Positions 13,344 through 26,960 of a stretch of DNA of 64,000 nt are shown here, piece after piece. Each line of letters begins with the position of its first letter. The first letter of the stretch is position 1. Source of the stretch: Chrysoperla carnea (taxonomy: Eukaryota; Arthropoda; Insecta; Neuroptera; Chrysopidae). The translations under genes were made by a program, and so were the position numbers. The notes under the pieces are model-generated. The model worked only from the letters and a program-made list of their open reading frames with translations, was not told the DNA's origin and ran no database searches. Location of the stretch: NCBI RefSeq assembly GCF_905475395.1, contig NC_058341.1, forward strand, positions 71,855,597 to 71,919,596. The letters run 5' to 3'.

Positions 13344-14379
13344 TCAGCATTATAGCTCAAGTAGTTTCTGAGATATAAGGGTGTGAAAAAGGGCTATTTT
13401 ATGTCCTGTATATATAGTCACAACAAAAACATTCACATTTCACATACATCATCATACATTACCCTCTCAATTTTCCATTTTACTAATCTACGCTTACGCA
13501 CTGTTGTGCTATATGATAACCAAATTTTGTTTCCCACAGAAAAACAAAATACATAATGGATTTTTTTTTAAATAATTTGAAATAGACATGAAGAAAAATT
13601 ATTTTTCGACCAACGAGAAATTAAAGTAAGTACAAACTTTATGATTATTAAATAATTTGATACAAATTAAATTTAAAATTTTCAAATAAATTCAGTTAAT
13701 TAATTTGTCCAATAATATAAAATAGGCTTGTTGACTAAATTTTTTATCTCACTTCAGGTGAAGAATTCTCACTACACGGCCAGAAAAGTGAAGTTGATTC
13801 CTAAAAATTTTTAGAAGTACTCAAATGAGTCAAAATATGAACGTTTAAAATCCCTAATTAAACAAAGAGGGAGATATATGATAATGACGTCATTGTCCGT
13901 ATCACCATAGAGATACATATAAAAATTTGTTTTGCTAAAAGGAGATGGACAATCTATCTTTGAATTCGCATAACTTCTTCGATTTTTAATCAATTTTAAT
14001 TTCACTTTCAAATTTTGTCATGGTATCAAGGCTAGTTTTACATTTTTATGCGTAATATGGCAAAATCGATATCAGGCAACTACCGTATTGCTATGAAATA
14101 TTTTCAGGAATTGGAAATAATGTTTTTAAAGCCAAAATTGTCGGATGAGTGAAAAGGATCAAAGAAAATTTCTAAAATATCATATAATGAATATCGATAA
14201 GACAAATGAATGTAAGTTATATCAATACAAGTTATGATAATTTTTTTTTTTTTTTTTCTTTTTTTTTAAATTTTTGATGAGATTAAAAATCGAGCCAATT
14301 ATGAAATTTATAAAGAAGAAGGTACAATAAGTAATCTATTTGGTGTACGAAAATTGCACAATTTGTTAAGCTAAGAAAC
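13344..14379. other. AT-rich stretch, no gene seen
   Basis: Contains a 17-18 T run near 14240-14258. No convincing open frame. It may include more of the decayed copia element that is recognisable just downstream. Confidence 0.4.
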
Positions 14380-14830
14380 GACAAACATCCGTGGCAGGTC
14401 CTAGGCTTAATATTTAGTTCTGTATGAGACCGCACGAGAAGCTTTGTAATTATTATCATTAGCTGAAAGCGTAAAATTAATCATATCAGATTCAATATTA
14501 AGATAACAATGGCTGCCAAATATTCTACGAAACCATTAGAGATCGAAAATTATTTATATAAAATATGATTATTGTTATGATAAAGTAAAAAAAAAAAAAA
14601 ATTAATCAAATTAATTTATATGCCCACAGATTATCAAATAGCTGAATTTTTGACGAAGTCATTACCAGGAGTAAAATGTGTATATTTAATTAATATTTAA
14701 TATGATATTTAGAATACAAATGAGTTTAAAATAGTTTTTGTACAATTATTGTAAATATTGTATATTAAAATCTTTTTTTATCATGAATTAATTTTCTTTT
14801 TTTTTTTTTTTTTTTTAGAGCGGGTGTTGA
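14380..14830 (+). pseudogene. Decayed Ty1/copia retrotransposon, end of pol
   Basis: Near 14620 one frame reads MPTDYQIAEFLTKSLPGVKC, the strongly conserved copia pol terminus just after RNase H (family form: 'ADxLTKPLPG'). Upstream, around 14505-14570, the frame shows NGCQIF and, further on, RDRK-like residues that resemble the RNase H 'NQGCI ... HxRTKHID' segment with frameshifts. A T-tract and 'gagcgggtgttgaatt' follow, as is usual just before a copia 3' LTR. No LTR could be delimited. Non-functional. Confidence 0.5.
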
Positions 14831-16389
14831 ATTATCAATAAACAAAAAGTGAACCTTGTCTTTTTGGATATATGTATTATATTTTTGAATTAACGTACAA
14901 CATGTGGTCGCATTATGTGAATATATTATTATTGTGATATTGTTTGGTAAACTAAATGTTTTTCAAACAAGTGGCTACTAGTTGTGTTGTTTAAATGAAT
15001 ATATTTTTGGGAAATACGTCTATACTTGCATGGCAGATATCTTTAAGAAAAACGTCTGTTTTATGGTTTTAAATATGAATAAAAACTCAAGTCGTAGTTT
15101 ATCCAAACCAGTGCCAACCAATAATACGAGTAAGACAGAGCGACAAAATTTTTTTTTCTACCTATATCATTTCAATTAGAGAGACTGAGATAGGTAGAAG
15201 AGTCGTATACCCGTGTCGCTTCCTCCTCTATGAGCAATGCGGACTTGCATAAAGAGACACACAAGAAACTTTATGAGAGCACACAATAAACTTAAAATAA
15301 CTCACCCATGCCTGGTTGGAGTGATTGATTTTTCTTTAATGTAAAATTTGTGTATATAAAAAATGTTATATTTATATAAATTATATTTAATAATACACAG
15401 CATTCAGCTTACAATCTGATCATATTGACTTAGTATATAACGAAAGATAACAATTTCATTTGCTAGCTAAATTGTTTAATACCTACTTCAACAGTACAAA
15501 AAAAAACCGCCAATTTCTTCCATTCATTTAGCCCGTTATACATTTATTCTGCAGTTAATAAGAGATTGATAATGCATGAAGGTCCTAAATGTTACAGAGT
15601 GAACAGACGTTTTTTTCTGCTATACAACCTCCATATGTCCTATAAAGTTTTTTATACATATATTATAACCAACCTACATAAGATAAGTTCATAGTCAACT
15701 ACGTGCATTAAAAAAATTAATTATTCGATTTTATGGGAATATACCATAATTTTCCCATTTATTTCTTTTCAGTAACGAAAAAAGCATTAAAAATCAACAC
15801 GAATTCCAATTTGAAAAGATTACCTACTTGCTAAAAAGCGATCTTTAATAAAAAGAACTCTGTTTTATATTAAAAATTTTGTATCGGTTGTAATATCAAG
15901 CACTTATCCCTTTTCCATCTTTTAAAAACTGTATATAGATTATCGTTCAAACCTCTTTTGTGCTGTCATAAAAAAAAAAAAAAACTAAAATTCGATAGAT
16001 TTTAAAATTATTATAACCAACACCATCTAAACGTGAAACAGAGGACTAGGAAATATTCTCTCTCTGACGGTAATGTAGAAATCTAGAATCGTATTATTTC
16101 AGGAATATGTTGTTTGTATTGCATAAACAAATTACAAAATGGGCTAAAATACCAAGTTTCGATCAATTGGAAATGAAAAAGAATTTGCTTGTAATAATAA
16201 TAATAATCATCATAACCATAACAATAATAATAATCATAACAAAATTTAAATCAAAAATTTCCACTTGGTTCCAATTTATGATACGGATCGAATTGGAAAT
16301 TGCATATTGGGTTCTGTTGGATTTAGTTGGAATTTAGTTGGAATGAATTGGAAATTTTGAATTGGATTGTGCCGGATTTTTTTATCGGG
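14831..16389. other. AT-rich stretch, no gene seen
   Basis: Only simple sequence (for example an ATA/ATC-rich tract near 16195-16240) and short chance open frames. No exon series or element found. Confidence 0.45.
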
Positions 16390-16470
16390 GGATCAACACT
16401 GTCTAATCATGGTATTTCAACAATTAACTCAGATAATTGTTTTTTTTTACTTGTTTATGATTATGTTTTA
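16390..16470 (+). repeat. R1 repeat, distal end only
   Basis: Matches the far end of the 17.3 kb copy: 'atcaacactgtctaatcatg', 'gtatttcaacaattaactca', 'gataattgttt' and 'acttgttt'. The rest of the element is missing here. Confidence 0.6.
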
Positions 16471-16703
16471 TAATTATTAAATAATATCTAACAAGCTCAA
16501 CTGTCTGTCTGAAATATTTTAAAACTGCTTCATAAATATCGATTGTATTTCGATAAAACATATACCAGCGTCAATTAATTGTAGCTCAAATATTTCAGCT
16601 TTGTCGCTGCTTTTTATCTAGATGATACTTTGGTTGAAACTATACCATGTGATCAAATTTGCCACTAAAAGCTAGCATCAAACGCCACCATGTAATCGCA
16701 TCT

Positions 16704-17257
16704 TTTTAACCGACTTCAAAAAAGGAGAAGGTTCTCAATTCGACTGTATTTGTTTTTAAGCTTGTTATCTCAGAACTTTCGACTGGCTGAACTGATCTAG
16801 ATGATTTTTTTCTTTGAAAAATGGTGCTTCTCGTGTAGTCTCATTTCAATTTGGTCTAGTTCTGACAATGACATTCATGAGAAAACCATTGAAGTCTTAA
16901 ATTTGCATTAAAGTATGTGCGCGACAAATGGACGAATAACTCAATATCACGCCAACCGATTTCGATGATTCATTATTTTTTAGTGACAAATTAATTGATG
17001 TACTTCAAACTTTTAACAAAAAAAAAATCGACTTCAAAAAGTAAAAAATAAAAAGGCACTAAAAGTAAAAAAATAACGACAATATAATGTAGTTACAATA
17101 ATTGTTATTTTTGGAGTCGGTATCAGCCAAGCAAACTTCTGTGACAGAATAGATTGCTACATTAACTTGGCTGACATCGACTACAAAAATAACAATAATT
17201 ATAACTACATTACATCATCGTTTTTTGTTACTTTTTAGTGCATTTCTATTTTTATAC
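16704..17257 (+). mobile_element. Insect 'CCGACTTCAAAAAAGGAG' repeat with terminal hairpin
   Basis: Begins 'taaccgacttcaaaaaagga' and 'ggttctcaattcgactgta', then 'cagaactttcgactggctga', 'tggtgcttctcgtgtagtct' and 'caatttggtctagttctgac'. It finishes in a ~210-bp imperfect palindrome (17045-17255) whose arms contain 'ataatgtagttacaataatt' and 'ggagtcggtatcagccaagc' and their inverse. This block is a widespread non-autonomous insect repeat. I do not assign a class. No coding capacity. Confidence 0.65.
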
Positions 17258-17905
17258 CATGTATATATGAAATATACATAGTATATTAAGTTTCGTCCCA
17301 AGTTTGTAACGCTTAAAAATATTGATGCTACGAACAAAATTTTGGTATAGGTGTTCATAGAATCACCTAATTAATCCATTTCCGGCTGTCCGTCCGTCCG
17401 TCCGTCTGTGGACACGATAACTCAAAAACGAAAAAAGATATCGCTCTGAAATTTTTACAGCGTACTCAGGACGTAAAAAGTGAGGTCAAGTTCGTAAATG
17501 AGCATCATAGGTCAATTGGGTCTTGGGTCCGTAGGATCCATCTTGTAAACCGTTAGAGATAGAACAAAAGTTTAAATGTAAAAAATGTTGCTTATAAAAA
17601 AATAAAAAACTTTTGTTTGCAACATTTTTTTGTAAACATCACTGCTTACCCACGAGGGCGTTAATTAGGTGCAAATTTTATAGTATGTATTAATATAGGA
17701 ATATCAAAGTGAATATCTTTTGTTATTTACGTGAAGTCAAAAAAACAAACGATTGCGCATCAACACTTGCGCATTATATGAGAATATCAATTAAATATGT
17801 CAGATATGTATGTATGTGAAATGTGACAGAGTTATCAACACTGCCTATATATGGTATTTCAACAATTAACTCAGTCAATTGTTTGTTTTCACTTGTTTTT
17901 TTTTC
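17258..17905 (+). repeat. Interspersed repeat R1, most complete copy
   Basis: Runs from 'ataccatgtatatatgaaat' through the 'gtccgtccgtccgtctgtgg' block, 'cgtactcaggacgtaaaaag', 'gggtcttgggtccgtaggat' and 'acatcactgcttacccacga' to 'caattgtttgttttcacttg'. About 650 bp. Both ends recur in inverse order in the 19.2 kb copy, which defines the element limits. It has no open frame and no tRNA-like promoter, so it is a non-autonomous element of unknown class. Confidence 0.75.
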
Positions 17906-18236
17906 CGGTTAATACAATGAGCAAGAGTCCAGCGACCAAAAGCTTCTTTTATTATTTGACCCGCTGATTATGAATTTGAAATTGAATGAAAATTTAATTG
18001 AATTGCATTTTTTTATATTATCCCAAAATTTTTTTAAATATTGATAAATATTTTATTTACGAGCTAGATGTATTTCGAATTTTTCAAAAATCTCTTTTAG
18101 GTCAAAATATAGGTTATGGTGCGTCACTGGCCTTCATTAGGACCACATTTTCGCAATCCTGTCTCCTGATAGAGCTTAACTTCTCTGGAGCAAAATTAGA
18201 AGTTAAAGCGAAGAAAACTTGCCGATTTAACTGATT

Positions 18237-18440
18237 CCCCTGGTGGAAAAAATATTTGAAAAAAGAATAAGTCTTAATAAGTCTTAGGAAACTCTAAAAA
18301 AGTCTTAAAAACTTTAAAAAAGTATTAAGAACTCTGAATAACTCTGAATTAGACTAGTCCGAAAACGTTGAGAAATTCAAAGTTCCTACGACTTTTTCAG
18401 AATTTCTTATTCTTTCTTCAAATATTTTTTCCACCAGGGT
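18237..18440. mobile_element. Short MITE with ~35-bp inverted ends
   Basis: Starts 'cctggtggaaaaaatatttg' and ends with the inverse 'caaatattttttccaccagg'. The match continues inward through 'aaaaagaataag'. About 205 bp. The interior is built of repeated 'gtcttaaaaactttaaaaaa' motifs. It is nested in or next to the left arm of the larger inverted-repeat element and shares its terminal CC(T/C)TGTGGAA-like sequence, so it may be a deletion derivative of it. Confidence 0.7.
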
Positions 18441-19149
18441 CTAATTGTTTGCAAACTCCAACGAACCTTATTAAACTTTCATCCTTGTTAAATTCAGAAA
18501 AATAATATGTGAAGTAAAACTATCCCTGAAAAGGTCTGAAAATATCAAATAAATTATTAATCAATCATTTATTGAAATTGGTAATAGATTAAGACTTTTT
18601 GGGAAGAAATATTCTGTGTTCTCCTAGAAGACTTTTTCAGAATTAATTAGAGATTTTATGAAAATTTAGTTAGGAAAATAAGTTAAGTGAGTTTTTTAGA
18701 ATTAATCATTGAAATTTAAAACATTTAACATTTTCGAAAAATTAATGATACCTCACAGACTACAGAGAATTTATTTCTGCATTAAATTACAGGAATTTTT
18801 TTTTATTTAAATAGGTTCAGTAAAACATGTAGTGTCTTGCCTTTAGCTTTCAATCACAACAATTGAAAAAATATACCCGGACTCCAACGAGTTCCAACTT
18901 GTTACAACCAAACAAAACAAAAATTACATATATACTTGGTTTATTTTTTTATATTAGGCTGATTCGGATAATTGGCAGTTCGGTTTATTGGCGTTCGGAT
19001 AATCTGCATTCTACTGTATTTGTTTTTGTCTATGACGACTTTACCAAATGTTTATATTTTTTACTTTATATTTATATTTTAAATTTAGAGTGTCGTATTT
19101 TATAACTGTGGAAAAAGTTGAAAAAACCCCTTGAACATATATTTAATAT

Positions 19150-19706
19150 AACAAGTGAAAACAAACAATTGACTGATTTAATTGTTGAAATACCATGCAT
19201 AGTCAGTGTTGATTTCTTTATCACATTACACATACATACATGTGACACATACATAACTGATAATCAAGTATAGTTCATATTATAAAATTTTCGCCTAATT
19301 GGCGCCCTCACGGGTAAAACAGTGATGTTTACGAAAAAATATTTCAAACAAAAGTTGTTTAATTTTTGATAAGAAACATTTTTTACATTTAAACTTTTGT
19401 TCTATCTCTAACGGTTTACAAGATGGGTCCTACGGACCCAAGACCCAATTGACCTATGATGCTCATTTACGAACTTGACCTCACTTTTTACGTCCTGAGT
19501 ACGCTGTAAAAATCAGCTCGATATCTTTTTGCGTTTTTGAGTTATCGTGTCCACAGACGGACGGACGGACAACCGGAAATGGACTAATTAGGTGATTTTA
19601 TGAACACCTATGACAAAATTTTTTTCCTAGCATCAGTATTTTTAAGCGTTACAAACTTGGGGCTAAACTTAATATACTATGTATATTTCATATATACATG
19701 GTATAA
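19150..19706 (-). repeat. Interspersed repeat R1, inverted copy
   Basis: Reverse-oriented relative to the 17.3 kb copy: begins 'acaagtgaaaacaaacaatt', contains 'gttgaaataccatgcatag', 'gggtcctacggacccaagac', 'acggacggacggacaaccgg' and 'gtgattttatgaacacctat', and ends 'catatatacatggtata'. Near complete at about 557 bp. Confidence 0.75.
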
Positions 19707-20221
19707 AAATGAATTGTTAAGTACATTAAGGATTGTAATTTCGAAAATGCACTATGGCCGTATAAACAATTTATTTGTTTATAACAAATTTCTTTCCATT
19801 TTGCACTCACTCCTTATTCGGCTGACCTGTGAATGTATACAAAACTTACTCAGCATCTACATTATAAATAAATAAGCAATATGGCGGTGACTGGGTACCG
19901 TGTAAGAGAGTGAGAGAATGTCCCCATCCTACTGCTACCTGCAAAAGAGCATATCTTGTCTAGTTCTACCATGACTGATTAATTCTAAAAAACTCAGAAA
20001 AAGTTTTACTCTTAATTTATTTTGCTAAATCAATTTTCATAAAATCTCTTATTAATTCTGAAAAAGTCTTCTAGGAGAACTCAGAATACCTATTTCTTCC
20101 GAAAGAGTCTCAATTTATTTGATATTTTCAGACTTTTTCAGAGATAGTTTTACATATATTCTTTTTCTGAATGTCAAACTAAATATTATAAGTTCCAGAA
20201 CAGATTTACTTCCACAAGGGT

Positions 20222-21158
20222 ATAATTTGTAGTAAGAAACCGCATGTTTTTCGTTTATTGATATGTATAAAATAACAACGTAAGTTATCAGCTATGGCCA
20301 TTTTAGTGGAATAGTTTTTGGCTAATGACGGTAAACAACTTAGTAATTTTTATAAACATTCTTTCGTGTTTCCGGGTCTGATAAGAAATTTATAGTATAA
20401 ACTATCACTACAATATTAAATTAAACGAAGCAGAAACATTTAAAATTTCTCAAAAATCTTTCTTAACCATTATGAGCCTTCTGAATAAAAATTTATTTAA
20501 ATTAAATTTATAGTATGTAATCTATTAAGTATTTTGAAATAAAATATAAAAATCACATTAAATATGAACAAATATAGATAAACTTTGACTTCCTAGTACA
20601 TGGAGATAAACTCTGTTAGTCGAGATAAAATATCCGGTCAAACTGCCAAAGTATGGAGGTATTATAGACGGGAGATGCTGTAGTTCCAATATATATATAT
20701 ATATATATATTTAAGGACATGAAACTCATATGCCGAACTATAAGCGTCGTTCGTAGTCATCGGTCGTTGCGTATTTTGTACTGCTCTTTACTTGATTGAT
20801 ACCTGTCCGAAACACAAAAGAATCAATTTTTAATAGAAAAGCCCTATTAATTTTACCTAAAAAATATTTGGGAACGCCTTAAAAATTTAGAGTATTTCCA
20901 GTTGTGGAAATAAAAAAAAAAAATAAATAGATGGACTCCACTTCTGTTCTGAATAATACATACACTCTAAATTTATTCAGATAATCCTTCTAAGTTCAAA
21001 TATTATTCACTATCTGTATGGAGGTATAATGTGAAATTTACTTTAACAATTTTAGTTATTATAAATATGATAAACAGTGATTATAGATTTGAATAATTAT
21101 GTCAGTTGTTTGTTGTTTGACTATACAGAAAGCATGGATAGTAGAGAAAAGGATAATT
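20222..21158. other. AT-rich stretch with (AT)n microsatellite
   Basis: A pure AT dinucleotide run lies at about 20690-20711. No gene or element otherwise recognised. Confidence 0.5.
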
Positions 21159-21326
21159 ATTAAAAAAATATATATTATACATTTATTTATCCAATACTCT
21201 CAAAATTAATTCTGCAAATAAAAATAGATTAAACTTTTCTATGAAAAAAATTCAGTTTAGGTCGTTCTGCCATCTGGAATTTTTAGAATATTGGATAAAT
21301 AAATGTATAATATATATTTTTTAATG
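21159..21326. mobile_element. Small foldback element
   Basis: 'aaaaaaatatatattataca' plus 'tttatttatccaatactct' at the left pairs with 'agaatattggataaataaat' plus 'gtataatatatattttttaa' at the right. The arms are about 45 bp around a ~75-bp loop. No coding sequence. Confidence 0.6.
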
Positions 21327-23479
21327 AAATGAGAATAAAGGTTTAATTAAAAAAAATTGTATTTTCAATTAAGTGCCATTTCCACCCATTATGGATATAG
21401 TTGTTTATCATTACCACATGTCTTATTAAAAATGAGTTTATGGATTAATTAAATTTTATGTTTTTTGACGCTCCTTTTTTCAATTTGACGCTGGACATAA
21501 TTCTATTTTTTCAGATAGATGAAATCCTAATTTGACGTTCAAAGTCAGCGTTAAGCGTCATCATGAAATTACATCTTAAATCTTACTCTTATTTGTGTAT
21601 GATTTTCCAGAATCGTATAAATTCAAATTTCAAAAAAAGACATATACAAAAACATGATTGATGGGAGTGTACTACTGCTATCCTTTGTTATATTTTACAT
21701 TTTCCAAAAGTCAATCGTCGTTTTCCCAGAAACTGAAGAAAAGACTTTTTCGAAATTTTCAACAATAAATTTTTTAACCAAAATTTCGAGTTATTTAAGG
21801 TTTTCCTTGAAAAAGCAAAAAAAATTTCCAGAAAATTGCAAAAGTTAGAATTATGAACCTGCTGTAGTTTAGTGAAAGCCTATTTTTGTCACTCGCAGCG
21901 CCCACTATAATTTCGTTTACGTTTTTTAACAGCTATACTTCTACTATCCATAGTCAAAAGTCATGTGTTAGTCATCTTTATTTGTTAAAAAAAAAATATA
22001 TTACATTTATTTTTATTATCACAACTGGCAACACTGGAAAAAAATCCTAACTTAACGTTGTTGCCTGAGCGTAAGTACTGTGTACGTATCAAAGAGGTTA
22101 TATAACATACAGATGTAAAGTGATTGTCCAGAATGTTGATCGTCATAGAAAAGGACCAAAAAAAAGGACAATATGTCTGTCTTCGTCTCTAGACCAGTAT
22201 AAAGAATATACAACATAGAGGTAATAATATTATTTCTATGATATGCTAACATGCGTTGTCAATGATGTGTCAATGTCATGTGATGTCAAAATATTTTTTT
22301 CCAAAAATGACAATAAAAAAATAAAATAATGCTGGGAAATTATTTGTTTAAAACAGTCGCCAGTAATGATTCCACCGTAGTGCAGAATTATTCACTCACG
22401 CCGTTTTTTTTTACAAAATGATCTGTCCTATTTACTAATTTTTAAATTTATATAAAACCAAGAATTGACCTTGTATATTCAAGATGATTAAGAATGGGTG
22501 TAAAAAATATTGTACTAAATTAAATAAATAATTCCTTTATTATGCACGAAACTTTTGTTTTTCCTAGAACCTAAAATACTAAACAGATTCTTAAAATATT
22601 AACGTTTTTTGAAGCTAAAGTTTTTTACACCGGTATGCAAAATGTCTTGGTATCCAAAGAGTTTATTAAAGACAATGTTGAAGTTCAAAATATGAAAAAG
22701 ATTGAAACAAACATTCTTATCTCCTAAATACTTAAAATAAAGAGTCGTTCAAAAAGAGGTTTCAGTTTAAATTAAAAAATAAACGAATGATTATTGTTAA
22801 AAGAGCTGATAATTTTATTTTAATTCAAACTACAAACTACGAGGTTAGTATTGGAATAGAATATATACCAAATCTCCGCTACGAAACTTCTTGCATATGG
22901 CCGTTCCTCATGAGGTTCTTCATAACATTTTCGCATAATTGCGGAAGATTTTTGTTTGGAACACTTTGTTTTTTCAAATGACCTCCAAAATATTTGTAAT
23001 CACTAGGACGAAAAGGATTATTTGCATACTAAAATTTTTTCTTAAAAGATCGCTAGTGGCCAACCAGAAAGCTCTTATCCACTTTGTTCGCAGTTTTTCG
23101 TCTTTAGGTAACCTGAAATACTGCGATAATAAACTTTTAAGGTCCAAAAAATTAACATCAAAATGACCAAAATATTTCATTAAAATTCACTGCAAACAAA
23201 TAGGAGAATAGTTTTAAGAAGCTTTGAGAAATTCTAGGTTCCGTATATTCTAAATACACAGACATGCACGTGTTTATATAATAATTCAAAATGTTCATGC
23301 GTTGGCAGGTTGCGAGACAAAGAAGGAAAACGGTCTCTTTTTTCAGTTTTTTTTAGCGTTCAATCATTCACTTATTACGTTTCCTATGATTTTACACTTC
23401 TATTTTATATTACCTCTATGGTACGTATGGGTACGTATACATACTTCAGTTGTTTTAGAAACATTTAAGCCACGTCACC
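21327..23479. other. AT-rich stretch, no gene seen
   Basis: The sequence 'ctatggatagtag' near 21950 is the inverse partner of 'catggatagtagag' near 21132, a possible pair of ends of a further element spanning 21.13-21.96 kb. No recognisable coding region. Confidence 0.35.
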
Positions 23480-24319
23480 TTGTATGACGTGGAAGCTCAT
23501 ATCACAAACACAGTAAAATGAATTAATGTTCAATTTAAAACGTAATTTTTAGTGTGCATTGGGCTACATAATACAAAAGTGTTCAGTGTTTAAATTGAAA
23601 GAAAGTTTAAAATATTTAACCAAATGAAAATTTGTAAAAAAAAGGAAAATAAAAATTGTGTGAATTAATACGATGTTTATTCCTGTTTATCAAGGACGAT
23701 AATTTAAAAGCTAAAAAACTAATTATAAGTGAATAAAACAAATTTACGACAGAAAAAATATATTTATGTAAGAACTGTAGTAAAACTAAAATGAATTCAT
23801 ACTGGAAAAAAAAAACATTTAAATGTATTTACCGAATTTTCAAATTGGAGAAAAAAACATTTGTTTGAATTAAAATATAAATATGAAAAGCAGCAATTGT
23901 GTGATTTTAGCGATTTAAATATTTAACCATTTCACCACAGTTTTGGCATGTAATGGTTTTTCAATGGAGTAAAACGTATTAAAATTGTTGTTTTTTTTCG
24001 ACGAGAATATATCAGAAAAGAGAAAGTTTTTCACGAACTCACTAAGTTATTTATTTAAAATCAATTTTTTTTTGCGAAAGTAAAAAAAGCTAACATGTTT
24101 AGAAAATTTTCATGGAAGTGTTATCGGTTTTATTTTCATCGATGGTTTAGAAGGAAATATTCAGTGAGAGTGATGTGTGCCTATTTATGTTGGCTCCATA
24201 TAGAAACTTTTATGTTATTGAAACGTAAACGGATTCATACTGAAGGAAAATCATTTTCATGTGTTATATTGGATTTTCTAAATGGAGAAAAACAGTTCTT
24301 TGAATTAAAATGTATAGGA

Positions 24320-25560
24320 AAAAAGAAATTGTGCGATTTTGGGTATTTAAATATTTCACCATATAAATAAAATAAGTTCGTTAAGCAATTATGAATTTCT
24401 GTTTGGCCAATTTAAATCGTCGATGGTTTGAAGAAATTTTCAGGGAGGGTGATGGGTAATAAGGTATTATTAATTTTCAATAAAGTATTTTCAACACAGA
24501 TAACATTCCAACGATGTTTTATTAGTTTTTTATAATGTCTTCAATTTTCTGAATGTACGCTATTTTACATAAATCACAAAATTTTGCAATTTTCTAAAAG
24601 CAATATAAAACTTCTTTTTCGCCGTTTAAATCGACGATGGTTTTGAATAAATTTTCAGGGGGATGGGTGATGAAAGTGAAAATTATTGAAATATTGTTGG
24701 TACCATTAAATTTCAAAAAAATATTTTTGAAAGCAGAATACAATTAATTAGTGTTTGCAGTTTGTGAATGTTAAAAAGATTTTTTTCTTTAATTTTGTAT
24801 TTGGTGGAGAAAAAAGCAATTGTGCGATTTAAATATTTCACCATATAAATTAAAAAAAAAAAGTCCGTCTAGCTATTATAAATTTGTGCTTCTCCGTTTA
24901 AATCGTCCATGGTTTGAAGAAATTTTAAGGGAGGGTGATGGATATATAAGGTATTATGAAATTTCAAAAAAAATTTTTACCTCGGATAACATTCCAACGA
25001 TGTTTTATTAGTTTTTTATGTTGTTTGTTTAATAATTTCTTAATTGAATGTCTTCATTTTCTGAATGTACGCTATTTTACATTCATCAAAAAATTTAGTA
25101 ATTTTCCAAAAGCAATTTTAAATTTTCTTTTCGTTGCTAAAATCGACGATGGTTTTGAATAAATTTTCAAGGGAGGGGGTGATGAAAGTGAAAATTATTG
25201 AAATATTTCTCTTTCGTCATTTAAATCTTCTATGGTTTGAAGAAATTTTCAGGGAGGATGGAATTATAAGGTATTATTAAATTTTGAAAAAGTATTTTTG
25301 GAACACAAATAATATTCAGTGTTTTTTTAGTTTTTATATTGTTTATTTAAAAATTTCTTAGAGGAATATCTTCAATTTTGTGATTGTGCGCTATTTTACA
25401 TATATAAAAAGATTTAGCAATTTTCCAAAAGTAATCATGAATTTCTGTTTCGCGGGTTAAATCGACGATGATTTTGTATGAATTTTCAAGAAGGGGGGGG
25501 GTGGGTGATGTAAGTGAAAATTATGGAAATATTGTTGGTAGTATTAGATTACAAAAAAAA
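24320..25560 (+). repeat. Tandem repeat, unit containing 'cgatggtttgaagaaatttt'
   Basis: The motif 'aaatcgacgatggttttgaa' or a close variant, followed by an 'aaattttcagggaggg' block, occurs near 24411, 24627, 24898, 25137, 25221 and 25457. The longer alternating unit also includes 'ttaaatatttcaccatataa', 'aacattccaacgatgtttta' and 'gaatgtacgctattttacat'. Two to three long units of about 400-500 bp with internal duplication. Confidence 0.65.
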
Positions 25561-26819
25561 TTTTTTGAACACAGAATTCAAGTTAAGTTTACAGTTTGCG
25601 ACAGTAAAAAGCTTAGAAATCTTTTCTCAATTCTTGTATTTTATAGTGTACTGTGTACTTGTACTAGAAACATACAAGTCACGTTGAAGCTACATATCAA
25701 ACATTACTGTGTTAAGTGAATGTTCAATTATAAAGAAAAGTTAATAGTTATTTTTTATTGCGTATATTCGACTACATAATACAAAGGTGTTTGTAGGGAT
25801 CCAACTTTAGCACTAACATCAATGGTCAAGCATCTAATTATGCTAGAGAGATCGTTGATATTATACAATGAAATATTAACGAAGATTATGTTGGTAACAC
25901 AATGTCATGTTGTTTCCGCCCAAAAATTATAAATTTAAAACGTTTTGTTAGATATATTTTTTATATAATTATTATTTTGTGGAAAACAGAATTAACAATT
26001 ATTGATGTAATTAATCGATAATTAATTCAATTTAATCAATTGAGTATTCTTCTGAAATCAAAACTATGATAAAACCCTCTAAATGGCGTACCCCTACAAT
26101 AAGTTCTACAGTGTTCAGTGTTAAAATTTATAAAAAATGGAAGATTAAATTTTTGTGTATTATTAATACGATGTTTATTAAGGATGAGAAGTTAAAAGCT
26201 AAAAAAACTAATTATAAGTGAATAAAAAATTTACAACAGAAAAATTACAATTATGTGAGAACTGTGGTAAAACTATAATTTTTTATTGAAACGCAAACGA
26301 ATTCATACTGGGAAGAAAACATTTTCAAGTGACAATTTTTTTTATATCAAATAAAATATTTGTTAAAATATATATTTACCGAATTTTCCCGAGTTTTAAT
26401 TATATGCATAATAATAATAATAAATATGTATTTAGCCCGAAGGGATTACAGGAGTTGGTATCTTATCAAATATTTTTATGAATCATCGCAAACGATTTCA
26501 CAGAATTTAGATTAACAATAAAATTTAAGAAAAATGCTTAACAAAAAATAACAGTTTGATAGAATTTAAATTAGCAACATAAATTTGAGAAGAATGATTA
26601 ACAATAAAAAATTAACAATGAAAATTCATTAGCGATGCATACAAGAAACCATAAATGTGCCAACAAAAGTTCATCAAATTTTTTAACAAAAACGAATACA
26701 TTCATCGAAATTTAATTTGTTTTTGATCTATATTTAAAAAAAATGGCTTATACCATCGCAGTTCCAAAAGAAACATTTTAATACACTTATTTCCGCTGGT
26801 TGCTATCGTGTAAGGAAGT

Positions 26820-26960
26820 TTGCGCGAGGTCTAGGAGGCTAGTTGGTTTTCTTTTCCGCAACATGTCGTTTGGCGTTGTTTTCGGCCGTTGTTTCAATTT
26901 CCTTGACCCGCTTCTTAGCACTGGCAAGTACTTCCGTTATCCTCGAGGAATTGGGAAGTT
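26820..26960 (-). other. GC-richer island with a 41-codon open frame
   Basis: On - a frame reads SSRITEVLASAKKRVKEIE and then ETTAENNAKRHVAEKKTN before a stop. It is lysine/alanine/glutamate-rich, helical-looking, and clearly less AT-rich than its surroundings. It has no ATG and is stopped just upstream. It may be an exon remnant or part of a transposon. Not identified. Confidence 0.25.

Larger units (their letters stand above)
18236..20221. mobile_element. Long-terminal-inverted-repeat element, disrupted
   Basis: A segment at about 18480-18710 ('ctgaaaatatcaaataaatt', 'tctcctagaagactttttca', 'tagagattttatgaaaattt') reappears as reverse complement at about 19975-20165. Outside it, 'ccaccagggtctaatt' on the left pairs with 'cacaagggtataattt' on the right. 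The two arms frame about 1.3 kb. The centre carries an R1 insertion (19150-19706). No transposase frame remains. Confidence 0.6.

Noticed and set aside
16107..16337. 76-codon frame on + near 16.1 kb
   Set aside because: Half of it is an ATA/ATC microsatellite read as poly-isoleucine.
22787..24370. Several 60-90-codon frames as host genes
   Set aside because: No splice-consistent exon series, high F/I/K/N content expected by chance in AT-rich DNA; some overlap the decayed zinc-finger repeats.
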